DNA of 64,000 bases from Callipepla californica brunnescens (GCA_023055505.1 JALIRH010000014.1:14968501-15032500), one strand, 5' to 3'. Positions 28,026 to 43,200 are shown, numbered from the stretch's first letter. Numbers and translations are program-made. Notes: generated from the letters alone by a model not told the origin.

Positions 28026-31000
28026 CTATCCATCTTTTGTCTCACAGTACACAAATACTGAGTGTGTATGTATCTCCTTGCACAGGATTCCAACAGATGG
28101 CAATATTTTGTTGCCATTACTCAGTGCAGTTCTTTACTGTGTTTTACTTTGTCTTGTAGCAAGTTTGCATTCTTTGTTGTGAATTCAGGAGTCGCTGAAG
28201 CTCGTACTTGTCTAATCCTAGAGACACCTCTCCACTGTGGCATTTCTGTTTTCAGTGGAAATCACAACTGTATCTTCTAAAATGTGTCACATTTGAGAAT
28301 TTCACAGGATTCTCTTTTAAAGCCTTTCAGTGTACTATGGTTCCTAGAAGGCTATGCACACAAACTGAAACAAGAGCTGCAGAGCACATCTGAGACTTTT
28401 CCCTGGAAAAATCCTTCATGTGCATTTTTGTAACAGCTGCATTTCCCTGTGCTCAGAAGACTTACAGGCCACGGCTCCTACATGACACACATTTCATTAG
28501 CAATCTTTTGCTGCAGTAAACCTTATTTTCGGTTGTGTTTGCTGTGGCTTTTATTTTCCTAATCACTCCAGCTCACATGTTGATGTGGGTGGCAACGTAT
28601 GCATGGACCTAGGAATGAAAAACCCTGCCCTTAAACCCCAAAAATTTGCCTGACAGACTTTTGCCCTGAGTTCAAAAGGACAGGATCTTTCCAGTCTTTC
28701 AGGGTAAAAGGTCATTATTTCTGAACTACATGTGAACAAAGCATGCTCTGAAACACATTTCAATGGCTCTGAATGGTCAGGTGAGCGTGCTACGGTCATA
28801 CAGCACTACTACAAATTTCCCTTTCATGAGCATTTCTCTAAACAAACCAGTCCACAGAACTGACTTCCATCTGTTCTACTAAAGACAAAGAATCTCCCAA
28901 TGTTCATGATAAAACACCTGAGAGAACTTCTCCATCCGTTACCTCATCAAGATTTGTCACGAGCAATACTCTGAACTGATGCTTTATTCAGGTGCAACAT
29001 AATGCATTACTTCACCAACAAGAGTAACATTTATTTTTAATGTTTTTATTGATTGCCATTTTTTGTGTTGTTTTTTTTTTTTTCCTGAATGCTGCAGAAA
29101 ACATGGTATGGGGAGAACACTCCGATGCTTTGGACATGCCTCTTACTATACTACATTACACGCTGATCAATATTTTCCTTTTAGGCATTGCTGGAGAACA
29201 TGCAGCTACCTTTCAGAAATTCATACAACAACTTAATAGGATCAAAAAGTACAGCCTAGGTTATTATGGATGCTGCTCTCATGAAAGTTAGGAAAAGCAG
29301 AAGCTAAGCTTTCAAAGATCTTCCTGCTGTTATTCAAGTGATGCTCCTTGCCTGATGTCGCTACATAAGAATTTTGATGACACTTGTACTCAGTTCCACA
29401 GGGGGATCCATATTAATAATAAAAAAGCATGATTGCAGGAAAGTCACAAACGTGCAACAATGATAAAGTGCATTGCAATTTCAGGAGAACATAGTCTTCA
29501 GGTTTTCTGAACTGATGGAAGATAACTGGCTCACTTAATCCTGCTGATTCAGAATTAGATGATTGGCGTTACACCAGCAAATTGGCTTAGAGCTTTTTTC
29601 TTTTACATACATTCAAAATATCAAAAATAATGAATTCTTGTAACAGTATTCTACTGCAGCTCCTCATGATTCTATTCACTTCATCACTTTGGTGAAGGCA
29701 TCCTAGCTTAAAAACAAGGATAGTGAATTAAGCTGAAACTAATTGATCATTTTGTGTATTAGGCTTGTGCAGAAATTGTGAGATGGAATAAGTAGGCTAG
29801 AATTGGATTTATTGGTATGAAGATTAAAACAGATTCTCCCTCTCTCTCCAAAATCTGTAAAACATTCAAAAAATGAAATAGAGAAGTTACACTTACCAAG
29901 AAAGGCTGCAAAATATAGATGTTAATTCCTAACACGAGATACTATTCCAAAGATATCTAAATTTATTTACTGTATTCTCACTGATCTAGTCTCTCCCAAC
30001 CCCATGTCACAATAAATCACAGCAACACATTTATAATAAACAATCAGTGAATTAAATGACCTCTTGAAAGACAAATAATCACTCATTTTAGATATGACTT
30101 GAAACAGATAATTTGAATAGAAATTTATGACTCATACTCCAGTCCACTCAATTCCCAGTGGTAATAACTAGTTAATGCCTAATTTACATATCACTGGAAA
30201 AGACAGACTAACAAATCAAAACATGCTGATATTAATTTTCACCATTATGATAATAGCCAATGATATTACCCTCTATAAAATTGAATCTTTCTGTATTGAT
30301 CTCTTTACAGTTTGCTCTGAAAACCAAAATAATAAAGCACTTAAAAAAAAAAAACAACTTCTGAACAGGAGGGGAGAAGGAAAAAACAATCAGAATGCTC
30401 AGTACTATGTCTTAAACAGCATCTTGCGTGGTAACTGCAAGATGAGCTTTGATCAGTCAGAATATCAGCTCAAGCCAGCAAACACTGAAACTCAGTGCAC
30501 AAGTGGAAATTCCCAAGAGTGGGTCAGCAGAGTTGTCGTATTTCCACTGTTTCTTAAATTGACACGATTTCTCCTTTAATATCTGTTTGGAGTTCTTCCC
30601 AATGTAATTTCCCATGTAATTCTTCATTACAGCAAGAGATCTGTAATGATCACTTGACAAACACAACACTTCCCACAGGCATCACAACAAATCTTCCACT
30701 GATTGACAGAATTGCCACACAAATGACAAGATGCAAGCACAATGACTTTAAATCATTGGAAGGAAAAGCATTCCTTGTAGTTACACGAAGAATACATAGG
30801 ATTAGAAGTCCTCACAGTTGCTTGCAGCTGGGTCAGCAAAGCCTCCACGAGCAAAAAGAGTAAAGAGCTGAGCTATGCAGCTCGAGCAGGATCACATCAC
30901 AGAGACCTGAATTTTATTCTTGACTCTGTCCTTCACTCAGAAAGGTGTCAAAAAACAAAATCATATCACTCCACTTCAGATGCCTAAGTAGAGACATGCT

Positions 31001-34000
31001 TTGAGGCTCCTAAGTACACATGAGGTCTAAGAGCAATGACTTCCAATTACTCCAGTGTCATTAAGGGTCACGAACACATTTTCCCTTCTCTGGGCACATT
31101 AGGACATCACGTTACATTGCAAGAACAGCGAGAACATTTTGCAGTCCTATCCAAGAATGGAATCAAAGCGCTGGATTTTCTACACATTCATTTGGTTAAG
31201 ATACTGAAAATAAAAGGGATTTGAGGAGAACACTTGAAGGTCTGCATAAAGAAAAACCAGGTCCCAGTCTTTAAATTTCATGCAGTGGCTTCATTGAAAG
31301 GAGTAAGTCCTGTGGATTTCACACAGACTCCTGTATCTTAATCTCATTATCTCAGTGATATCAACTTAAACATCAAAAAGATAAATAGATTTCATATTGG
31401 AGTGGGCTGTTTGCCTTCAAGTTTTTGGCGATTTACTATTCATCTTACCTACACTTTGTTGGGTTTTTTTTTCCCTCCCTCCCAGAATTTCAAAGGGAGA
31501 AACAAACTCAAAATCCAGATGAGCTGACCTTCTGCCAGCAACTGTTTTATAAGCGAAGTCAGTATCACCAGGCATTTATTAATGCAAATAAGATCATTTC
31601 ATACATTCTTATTTTATATATTCATTTCTTACTAAATTTTAACTCAGCATGCTGTGTTGCAGGAGTCTCCATTTAACAAAATAATCACTGGAGTTCTACA
31701 AAGAACCATGCCCGTAGGATGCTCAATCTTCCTCTTGGCCTTCCATATTTACTTTATAATCATACAGAACTTTGTAAATATACTAAACAGCCTACTAATT
31801 AACAATGCTAAATTGGTCTCTGAGGATCCTTGCTCTATCAAGCACACTGTGCTGGGTTCCCCTGGGACAGTGATAGCAGCACTGCTGGGCTGTTGGCTGT
31901 GGTTGGAGATAAACAGCAAGCTGTGCACAGGCATGAACTCACTGCCTGAGCCAAAAGCTGACACCAAGTCAGGAAACTGTATTAGTGCAATGACAGATTC
32001 AAGTCGATAAACCCAGCACCTCCAAGCAGGGTTAACCTGCACCTCGTGGCTTTGAGTTGATCTGAAACACAGCCAGGAGGACTTCGCATCTGCACAGAAT
32101 ATACCATGTAAACTTGCCCATTTGCTGACTGCTAGGGCTCACATGTCTTAGAGAGTGAAGCCCAAAGAAGCTTGCATTTAAATCTCTACTCAAAGGACTT
32201 CATAAATCAGGAAAAACAACTGGCAAAAATATGTAATACTTCGGGGAGAGTACTATTCATCTGACATCATGGTCACATTATGCATGTTTCTCCATTTCTC
32301 CAGACCACATTTATTTCAGCTGCTTTTATAATAACAGTTCTCCAGGAGAAATAAACATAAATGAATAAAGAGGCAAGAAAAAAATATATATATGTCAGAA
32401 AAAGATTAAGGAATGTGAAGAAATAATTTAACTGAAATCCAGCTATATAAAGTTACTTTGAAACTTACAAGTGACAAAACAATTCACAACAGAAGTTCTA
32501 GTGAGCAAAAGGAGTTAACCTGCTCTGCAGCAACTGTTCTGACATTTATAACGCACAAGAAATCATGCAGCTTAATTATTTGAATGTAGTAGTGCTACAG
32601 GTGCTGGTCTGAAAAGTAACTAAATGGGTCCGGGAAGACTTAGGAGGCTACAAATAGGAAATCTGCTGATCCATGCATTGTTTTAAAAGGAATTCAAGGT
32701 GACCTAGATGAAATTAGAATCAACTTAAATGTAACATGACACATTCAAAACTACACTACAAAAATCAAGCAAATTTCTTTCAATTTGTTTAAATGCCCTT
32801 AAATACACTTGGATGAAAAATTAGGTGGCTTCCTCAGACTCTGAATCTCTCTGCAGGAACACTACAGCCTGTGCAATACAAACTTGATATCACTCGCCAG
32901 TCCTTGTATGCTGTGCTTGTTTAGATTCTGGACTCAAACAGGCTATGGTACAGAAGCCACGTCCCTTCTGAGCTTGAACAGAACAAAGGATCAAAGTTAT
33001 AAAGGCTCAGAAATGTGCTTATAAAGTTGCACTAAGATCTTGGATCTTGCTTCTGCTCCATTTATTGCTGTTCCTTTCATTATCTTCATTAAGAGCTGAC
33101 TAATTAAGTTCTTAGTGTATTTTTTCTAGTTTCAAAATATCATCCCAGATCAATTACTTGTGACAAGTCACTCTGAGCTGCAAAACTAGCAAATATGTAA
33201 CATATTATGCATCATTATATTAAGATTTCTGAGCATTAGAAAAACATAAGGCAGTTAAATCGGCTGCTTTGACACCAAGCATCTCTAGTGGTTACTACTG
33301 AACCAAAGTTAAAATTCATCACGCTGCCAACAGGAAAGGTTTCATTTTATTGCATACGTCCCACTTTCTGGTGCAGGGGACACAGTGTCAAACTCAAGGA
33401 CAGACATGAAAGGGCATCTATTCCCAGATACAGAAAGGCTTGACAATGACATCTGCACATCATGTGATGATCAGACCATGCCTTAAAACAGAAGCAAAAC
33501 GAGGACAAAAAAAAAAAAGAAAAAAATCTGTAGTCCTCATTCCGGACTAAAAGGAATAAACTTTCCCTACTAGAAGCAGCCTGATAGACATCTCTCATTT
33601 TTTCCAACCCCTCCCCCCCAAGTCTTTCTCCTGCCAAGTCCAGAAGCCTTCAGTCTCTCAGGCAACCAGAGCTGCATGAATCCACTGAAGTATGAGTCAG
33701 ACAGCAAATCCCACCCCGGCTTCCTACTCATACACAGCAAAATCCACCTCCAGCAGCAGTGACAACTACCACTGGGAAACTCACAGTCTGGGAACAGCCA
33801 GCAAACACTGAAACCTTTCAATAAGCACAACCCATGGGAAAGCAAGCCTGTTCTCCATCTGATTTGATGATTTTTCTTCAAAAACATTTGCAGCTAATGC
33901 TGTAGGATATAACCTGAATCCTGGCTTCTGGGAGGAACTTCAGTGGTGAGAATCTGATCTCACTGTTTTTATAGTAGCATACTATGAAGATTCCTCCCAG

Positions 34001-34432
34001 TTTGTGCTTCACACCATCACCCTCCAGGGATCACAAACACAGCAGTCACCCTGAAGACAGATGCTGTGCTGTCTGTTGGTACAGAACCATTCTTGAGCAT
34101 CTTTGCATCATCTAGCAAAACTGATGCTGTCTGAAGTCAAATCCTGCTTCCATACAGCTACCCTAAATTCAGTGAGAATTACGCCCCGATGAGAATCTCA
34201 GAACACATTGAGTCCTTTCACAAGCTTAGGAAAAAAAAGAAGCAGGAAGAGCTGTGCTAAATTTGAGCTTTTTACATGAGATGTGAGCTGTGAGTTCTAC
34301 TTCTGCACTTACTTTCTGCTCCCCAGCACCCTTGAAAGAGTATTCATTACCTGGTCAAGTGATGTTACTCTGTTAGTGTTTCACTGTGAGACTGCCATGC
34401 TCACTGACAACCAAACATGTTCAGGGTTCCTC

Positions 34433-34506
34433 AATTAATTATATATATAAAAATTAATATATATATATATTAATTAATTAAATTATATATATATATTTTT
34501 TTTTTT
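34433..34506. repeat. (AT)n / TTAA-rich tract
   Basis: About 70 bp of almost pure A/T contains ATATAT runs and TTAATTAATTAA, which is self-complementary, and then ends in a T run. It could extrude as a cruciform. It is a simple repeat that is probably variable. Confidence 0.9.
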
Positions 34507-34754
34507 AGAGAGAGACATTATTCATGCATGCAACACTTAGAGAAAATGCACGTAAACACAAAGCCAGTCTAAAAAATAGAAAAACCTTCATAATAAACCA
34601 GCTGATCTCAAGCTTCTCAAGCCATGTACAGTTCAGCATTTAGATTTGATGGAAAAGGGAGAACTGGCACGTTATTAATTATACCTGACAACATTGTTTT
34701 CCACCATTATCCAGGTAAATGTCTTATAAAGTGCCACAAAATAGTCTTCCCATT

Positions 34755-34777
34755 AAAAAAAATAATAATAATAATAA
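34755..34777. repeat. (AAT)n microsatellite
   Basis: An A run followed by about five AAT units. Confidence 0.85.
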
Positions 34778-37700
34778 GTCCATAGGAGGATCCCTTCAAA
34801 TGTAGGAAATGGTTCCTGGTGCTGGACAGCATAGCTGCATTATGAGTGCCACTCATGCCCTCTTACCTGAGCTTTAAATCTTATATATTTACACCAAGAA
34901 ACAACACAGCAAAATGACCAAGGACAAAAGTATAGCAAATCAATAACAACCCTAAATAAAAGAGTAATTATATGTGGTGTTTTTTCTCACTCATTTCTGT
35001 GAAACTTCTCAGTGCTCGAGCAAAATAACATGTCAGCGAGATCAAATACAGTGTCATTTCTCAAATGTACCCATTTCCATCACTCCAGCATGCTTCCAGC
35101 AGCATCAGTAGGTCACAGACACAAAGGAAAAGAAGAAAATCTGAGCTAAGGATGTTAACCTTCACACACAAGGCAAAGACATTATGGGATTTTCCAGAAG
35201 ACAAGAATTAAAATTTACTTCCTGCTCTGCTTTTTATTTTTCAGTTATTTATTTTTCAGTCACATATTCAACAAGACAAAAACATAATGGTATTTTTGTG
35301 CATTTCTCAACACATGAACTTATCATAGTCAAGATTTATATGAATCACTCCCATTACAGAATTGATTTCAGAGATACCGTACTGAATCTCTGTAGTTTTA
35401 CTGTAAGTGTATTAGGATACACTTTTACTCTATGTATCTGAATATAACAATGCAGGAAACTTGGAAACAAAGCTTCCAATCTGCTATACCATCCACTTCC
35501 AATGAAAACTTCAAAGATTATCCCTATTTCACATTATTATTTGGGATGTATTTCAACAATTGAGTGCTCAGCTGCTGTAGGGAAAATAACAAACAAGGAA
35601 TATCAATATATCAATCAAAAGTTGACTTTAATATTCCTGCCCAGTTGATACGCAATCTGAGGTAGTACAGAACACTACTCCAGGCACTTCCGATGGGCTG
35701 TCAGGTGAAAGACTAACAGCAAAAATTGCCATATCAAATGCAATATCACAGGGAATAAAATCAATTAGAGAAGACTGCTTGTATCTGGAATTACTCTGAA
35801 CTACAGTATCAGAAGAGACACACAGATTGATTGAGTAGAGATACCAGAGCTCACTTAGATTAGAGCTGCAAATTTAAACAGACTAAAACGGCTAAATCAT
35901 GATCAAGGTAACAACAGCATACATTATAAACAAAGCAAAACCTCATGGTACTTAAGGCTCCCCTCACCGTTGCTTTTAGAAGCTTCTACTATTGCCATGA
36001 GTTTTTTGTACTGGGCATCGTTTTCTGCACCTTAACAAAGTGCAGTAGTATCCATGCAGGAAGGCATTATGTATAGCTTGCTTGTACAGCTACCGAGCCA
36101 CAAAGCTCCAGGTATTCATGCTGATATTGTTACAAAACACAATAATTAAATAGATATGTCATCTGCATCTAGTGTGGGTCAGAAATAGGACTCTAAAGAG
36201 TTACGAGGTTCTATGGGGCAGTGGGGACATCACTGTCCCCAAGAGAAAATGGGAAACAAGCATTTAATTCTATCCTGTTTCTTATAATCTTTACTTTGAC
36301 ATCTGTGACTGGACTCTACCACAGACAGGATAGTAGGCTGGGCCAGTATGGCTGCTGGAATTGAAAAGTCACAAAGGACTGTGAAGGTAAATAAACTGAG
36401 TGGACACCAAGAACGGACAAATACACACACAGTCCTTTCTGTGAAGGTTAATATCACCTCTAAAGGCAACAGGTGAAGTTTCCAGTACGTGAATCATTCC
36501 TGAATTTTTCTTTATTCACTGTCAAAGGAGAGGAAAAGAAGCTTGATGCTAGTTATTTCATCACACATTGCAGTAAGCCAACCAGCAGCTCCTCTGCTGA
36601 AGTATTCTGACAATCAGCACAGCACTAACAAAGCTTGTAATCTGGAAACACCTTCTGCATATTATTGGAGAGATTTCATATTTATATATGACAGAAGAAC
36701 ACAGACAGTGCTTAAGACTGAGTTGAAGAGCAACAGTGTTTAAGTTTAAAATTTTATTTATCAGCCCTTCAAATGTGCAAACTGGCACAGCTTCAATGGC
36801 TGAGTACAGTTGAGTCACCAAAAAAACAACAGATTTTAGTCAATGTTTCATTTTTACCTGCTATAGCTCTTTGCTACAAAAAAAAAATGTTAGACTTCTA
36901 CCTGCTGAAAGTACTCCAGAAAGGCACTTTCAATTAAAACTTGTGAAAATTCACCATAATATACACCAATGGCTTGAATTATTGCAGCTGGCATAGAACT
37001 TAGTGAAGGAGATTAAAGAATGGAAAGAATGAAATGGGAAATTAAAAGAGAAATTATTGTAAATACAATCAAGGGCAAAAGGGTTGAAAAAGACACTAGT
37101 ATTCAAAAGAAATATGAAATTAAATATATGTCTCCTTCCAACATTAAAGATGAAAGAATTATAAACAGACAGATGACAGACAATGAACCATGCTATGAAG
37201 AGGAAGAAAATAATTGGAAGGCGTAAGGTTGAGCCTGTGAGAATAAGGAAATTAGTGAACCCAAAACATAAGGAAAGAGAAGGTAAATTGCTATTATCAA
37301 ATGCATCATCTTGACTTTTAGCTAAGCTTCTCACTGAGAAATCTAAATAACGGGGGAAAAAAAGGATACAAGAAAAAAAAGGTGAAAGTGGAAACCAACC
37401 ACTAATTCTCAGTGTAGCAGTGCTACAAAGTAAACAGCCGAACATCCCAGAAGTAGGTGAAATTTCATATGCTGAAACTGCCCTTTACTCAGAGCCACTG
37501 TTTCTTAATGTATGCAAATCAACGCTCAGAATTACAACTGTGTATTCCTGATTCTCTGTGGGCAGCATAGAGATCTTTCCCTATTAGATGTGCTATTATT
37601 GCAGCAGAAGTAGCAATGCTTGAATATAATGCAGGTTGGAATCTATGACTAATATCCATTTTATTATACTTGCCCAAGATGAAAAACAACTGATGACTTT

Positions 37701-38048
37701 CAACGCCCTATGGGTGATGGTCCCTTTGCCTCAGTCCAGGTTTGTATGTTACCCACTTTCACTTTGAGAAGCAGATGATTGTCATTAACAGAGAAAAATC
37801 AGTGACTCCAAATAAAAAAAGGAAACCAAGCTCATGTGATATGTTGTATTTGAAGAGGAGTATTGATCTTCAAATCCATTTTGAGGTTTGACATTAAAAA
37901 CATTTAAAAAAAAATCCACAAAAATAATACAGTTTAAGTCTCAACTAAGAATCAACCATTTGTAAAAACTGAGTTAAAATATTTTCTTCCTATAGAACAA
38001 AAAAATAGGATCACAGCATCTGTAATTGAGAAACACTGTGGGTTTTTC

Positions 38049-38076
38049 ATTATTTATTTATTTATTTAATAATAAT
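38049..38076. repeat. (TTTA)n microsatellite
   Basis: About four TTTA units, then AATAATAATT. Confidence 0.85.
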
Positions 38077-40180
38077 TTGACCACAGCAAACAATTCAGAA
38101 CTACCAGTAACAGCTCAATGGGAAGGCAGCAGTCACAGCAGCAGGACACATTAAATATGAATTGTGCCACTGAACAATTGCTGAAGGATAATTTGGATAA
38201 TTTCCCTGTTTCCTGACTTGAAATTATCTTTTTGTGTCTACACCTATAAATTTTGACTTAAAGCTACTGCTTTATGCAGCAAAAGACTGAAAACATTGAA
38301 GGAAAATAGGCTTCTTTTCATTATTTTCTTGTCTTCAAAAGAAAAGAGGCTTTAAGTTAATGTCTAAGGTTCAACATTTTGACGGGAAAATAATGGCCCT
38401 GCTGAACAGAAATTTGGCTGATTTCTCCAGGGCCAGAATTTCAATCTTAAACAACAGACATTTGAAAACTCCAAATAACATCTATAGCTGACTAAAAGTT
38501 TGAAAACTTATGGAGAGGTTCAAGTTCAAGAGTAGGAATTTTAGTTGATTTTGATTAGCAACACAAGAAAGAGAGCTACACATCAGAAACAGAAGAGTTC
38601 AACCATGAAACAAGAACAAAGGCAACTATTAAGAGCGGTTTAGTTTTGTTTAAGGTGATAGCTTAAAAGGACCGATATGTCAAAAGTCTTCTTGATAATA
38701 ATAGCTAATCTCCCTCAGTGACTAATACTTCAGCCCTGCCAGCACTCCGAATTCAAGAGCACCAAAAAGAAAAGTCAGCCACCCTGTCATTCTGAAATGG
38801 ACCTCTAATGAAAACCATCTCAGGGGGTTCATGGAGCAGTACAGAGCCCACTGAAAAAGAAGTCAAGTTCAATTTTAAGAAAAATTAAAATCCAAAATAA
38901 AACTAATCTCACAAAACACGTTCTGTAAATTTTGTAATCCCACAAAGAAAACACACAAGCATGACCCAAAAACGTCCTATAACAATTGTTTACCCAGAAC
39001 CGCCAGCAGTTTATACCACTTATTTTCGGGTCTGCATGCAACCTTGCAGGTTAGGTTCACACTGTGGCTTTGTCAGATTCGGCGCCTTACAGGGTCAGCT
39101 TGGGTTAACTCTTTCCTGTAAGACCAGATGCGACATTTTATCCTGCAGACAGCAGCTTTTTAAAGGTAGGTAAAGCAGGTCACAATTTCAGGAAGTCTTA
39201 GAAAGCAAAAGCTATCACTTCCCCAGAATATTTATAGGATTCAAACACATCTGCTCTTTTGGCAACTGATCTGTATTTTATGGCGTTAACCACAATAAAT
39301 GACTTTCCTGATATAAACAAAATCTTACTGCAAGGACTGAACAGCTAAATTACTTTAAAGTTTCTCAGACTTGAAATTTCCAGTTGTGCAACTACATACT
39401 GGGGTTCAAATGTGAAACCCCAGGTAGGTGAACACATCTATGGGAGATTCCAATACAAGAACCTTAAGAAAAATTTATAGGACATAACCAAATAGGAAGA
39501 TAACTCATTTTTCTTCTACTCCACAGTGGGAGGAGCACATTTGCTTGCTTGAACAGCTTTTTGAGATCTACAAAAAGCCTCTAAGCATAACCAGAAGAAT
39601 AAGCACACAAAAGGTGTTGGTTACAGGACGGTTATATAGCTGGAATGTAAGAACCTCAGCAAATTCTCTTGGAAAAAAAGTGTCAGTGATATGTCTCACA
39701 CTTAACTTTCTCAGGGAAACTGTTCTGATGGGTAAGTGATCAGATAAGTAGGAACCATGGTTTTCCAGGAAGATAGGAGACCCTGGGGGGAGGGTTATTA
39801 TGAGTTTTTGAAATATGATGAAATGCTATCTTCAATCTGAACATGATAAAGCTTTATCAACACAAGCACTTCATTATAAATGGCAATTTGTATAAAGCTT
39901 CAGGCATGGCATTGAAGACAGAACATACCAACGTTGTCCACCTGCACTTGTGGCTACAGAAATTAGTCAGCATGACACTGCAGTGGAATACTCTCTTCAG
40001 GTACTGTGACCTGAGGTGCATAGTGCAGAAATATACACCAGCTATCAGTGCTCCAGACTTAAGATCAAAATCAGACTGACCATAACACCGTAACTTCAGA
40101 CGAAGAAAGTAAAGCTCACAGCCATTAGAACACATGGCCTCATCTTTTTCTACAAGAACAGAGGGAAAAAAGAAAAAGCT

Positions 40181-40202
40181 CCACCCCCCTCTCCCCCTCC
40201 CT
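40181..40202. repeat. C-rich tract (G-rich on the SPOCK1 sense strand)
   Basis: A 22-bp run is almost entirely C with a few T. The minus strand, which is the sense of the intronic RNA, has G runs of 3, 5 and 6 separated by one to three bases, so a G-quadruplex is possible. Confidence 0.6.
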
Positions 40203-43200
40203 GGACAGCTGAGTCAAAAATAAAAATACTCCCAAGCAAATGACAGCTTTTTAGCTCAGCTTTACATCTAACAATGACAGTTGTTTGCATGACTCAGATG
40301 GATGATTCAACCAATGCTGTCCTCTCAGCTCACTCTAGAATGGAAAGTACGGGCAGGGAAGGAGAGAAGAAAGTTATTTTTAAGTATGCCTTGCTAGCAA
40401 CCTTTTTAGGAGAAATCCTTTACAATTTTTTTTCCTTGAGAGCTGAGGTTTCTTAAAGTCAGCATCAGAGATGAGAGCAAGTGGCTTCCAGCCAATCATC
40501 AGAGAAAGCAGCAAGCCTGAAGGAGCAAAAAGGACATACTTTAAAATCATTGTGTGACAGTGCTTGGTCAAGTCTTACGCAAGAGACAAGAGTCCAGTCC
40601 TTGTTTGAAGAGGTCTGTAGAGACCCAGTTTTGGTAGTTCTGAAACAGCACTAGTGGCTTATTAAATATTAGAGAAGCTAAACTCATCTCTTCCTCTCTG
40701 GCAGCCATTATATCTTTAAAGGCTGTTCAAATTAGCTGAGAGTCCGTTTGGACAAGTGGACAGTTCACATCAACAGCCTTTGGACATCTTATCTAGCCTC
40801 TTTTCATCCATAATGAATCCAGAGTTAATCCTGTAGTTCAAGATGGTTTGATTCCACTAAGTCTTCCTTACCTAAGGCATGCACCAGCTTTATTATGAAT
40901 CAAATATCAGGAAGCACACCATCTATCCTTATGTAGGCAGTGAATATTTAAAGACTACATATTTCAAGTTACGTCAGTGAGGTGTTTTGGTGTTTTCAGA
41001 GAGAGAAAATGTAGCCTGAAGGATAAGCCATATTAGCAGCAGCCCTCTTAGGAATACTAGCTTAACCATGCACAGAGTAGGAAGATATGCTGTGTCTCTG
41101 GAAAAACAGGTAAGTATGAAATGGTCACCAAATTGAGTACAAGTCAGAGAACTGATCACTAGAAGTAAAATAAAGAACCCTTCCAATCAGATCTCAAGGA
41201 AATTAGGTTTCTTCCTCCAAAGCAGCTATGCTCTGCAGCTGTGACAAGTAGAAATCCCAGTGCTCTTCTGGGATACAGCTGTCAGAAGTGCCAAATGATT
41301 TAGTGGCCTAGTCCACTCATGCGCAATCATGAGGTCAAATACCAACACTCTCTTAGGCATCAGTCCAGTAGCATTGCCAATTGTATAGGGATAAAAGCAT
41401 CATCAGCTGGATATTCTTTTTTAACACTGGCAAGTAGTTTGCCATTTATTAAGCAAGGCTGTCCAAGACTTTTAGTCTGATATTTGCTTATTAGTTTTAT
41501 TAACCAAATTATAGCGATAGCTGCTACGGTTTTACTTTTGGGAACTTCCTTATAATTTCTGAAACACTATCTAAGGTGTTCCTATAGAAAACAGCCTTTT
41601 TCTTATAGTCTGTATGGTACGATCCAGACTTTAGAGACTATAAATCCATGTATTTCACTCTGCTATTCCAGAAACTGAATGCTGAAAACAAAAATAAAGT
41701 CATCTAATGGAAGCGATGAGAATGAAATGAAGGAAGAGCTATTTGGTAGCTCACCAGCTTCTGCTGTTTGCACACTGTGCACCCTTAACTGAGCACAGAA
41801 TTTCAGTCACTGCCAGATTTACATGGAGGGATGAACTAGAAGACATAGATAAAAGCCAAGACAGTTGCTGTATTATTCTATGTAGGCATATGAAGAAAAC
41901 CACTCCTAGCCATGGAGCCTGTGTATAGGACCAGGAATAACAGTTATGCTCAGAAATGGTAAATAGGAACTGCTCACGTCACACATAAGAGAGGAGGGAA
42001 GAGAAAGCTGTATGACTACAGCAGGGTGTAAATGCTGTGTGGTTTGAACCATACATTTGCCTTGCCAGAAAGCTCAGGAAGGCAGACATCCTGCCAAATA
42101 AGTAATTCAACCTATACACAGCGTTTTAGAGCAAAAGTGGTCAACAATTCTCATTTTCCCTTCCCCCAAAGGGGAAGGCTTTCTGTGTAGTAAATGTTTT
42201 GCTTTATAAAATTGCTTTCTGTTTTCCCTCCTGTCATTCCCCTAAACTGTTAGCAATGACTGTTTACTCCCTGACTTCAGATTTCATATGGCTTTCTATA
42301 ACATCATGCTAGGCATATTTTTCATGTTCTGCTGCTGCTGAAGACAGTAACTTAATGATACTTTTAAAAAAGAACAAGTCAGGTTTCCAACCCTTTATAA
42401 CCTCTTGTGGTATTCTCTCATGCTTTCTCAAAGTAGTTGGAGCCAGTCAATAAACAGTCCTAAACACCACGCTGCTGGGAGACTCAGGATGTCTTCGTTT
42501 CTTCCCCATTTCTTACATAGTCACATCAATGCAAGTTATAGCCTAACCCGAAAGGAACAATTCTGCAACTCAGCAGGTAACAGTAAACTCTGTCATTACA
42601 GGGAATGCTATATAATCCTTCAGCCTTTCAAGACAGTTGAAGCTGCAAGTAGCACAGCTGCAGCAGCATCAGATCCTGGGTGATAAATCTTGCTATTCCA
42701 TACTTCCAGCAATTAACAGACATCTACCTCTGAAGCCAAGAACTTGCGACTGAAAGTTATTGCTGTGATGCTCCTGGGAAGAGATTCCATTGACTACAGA
42801 CAGTGGCCAACAGGCTTTAAATGAACATAATTTTCTGCCAGCTCTCCCCAGGTATGCTATCTGTTGGAGAAGGCCATCTCCCTCAATGTCACCAGGCTGA
42901 CACAGGCAGATGTACAATTAAGAGAAACTGGGAAAGAAACCAGGTGAAGAGAAGCTTAATAGTAAGCAGTTGTTACTACTGAAGAAGGAGAAAACAAAGA
43001 TATTGCAGTTTCTCAGAGATGCCACTGTGATTCAGGAAAAACAAAATAAAGCATTAAAGAATTAAAGAACCTGTCAGTTGAACTGAATAAGAAAAAAAAA
43101 AAACCTCAATGAAGAAAGTGGGGCAACGTACCCAACAGAGAAGTTGGGACAGCAAACACATGAAAACTTGAAGTTTTCAAACTGGAAATATCTTAAGCCA

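Noticed and set aside
30175..30579. 134-codon plus-strand open frame in the intron
   Set aside because: It contains a Lys run from a poly-A stretch and resembles no known protein; chance is the simplest explanation.
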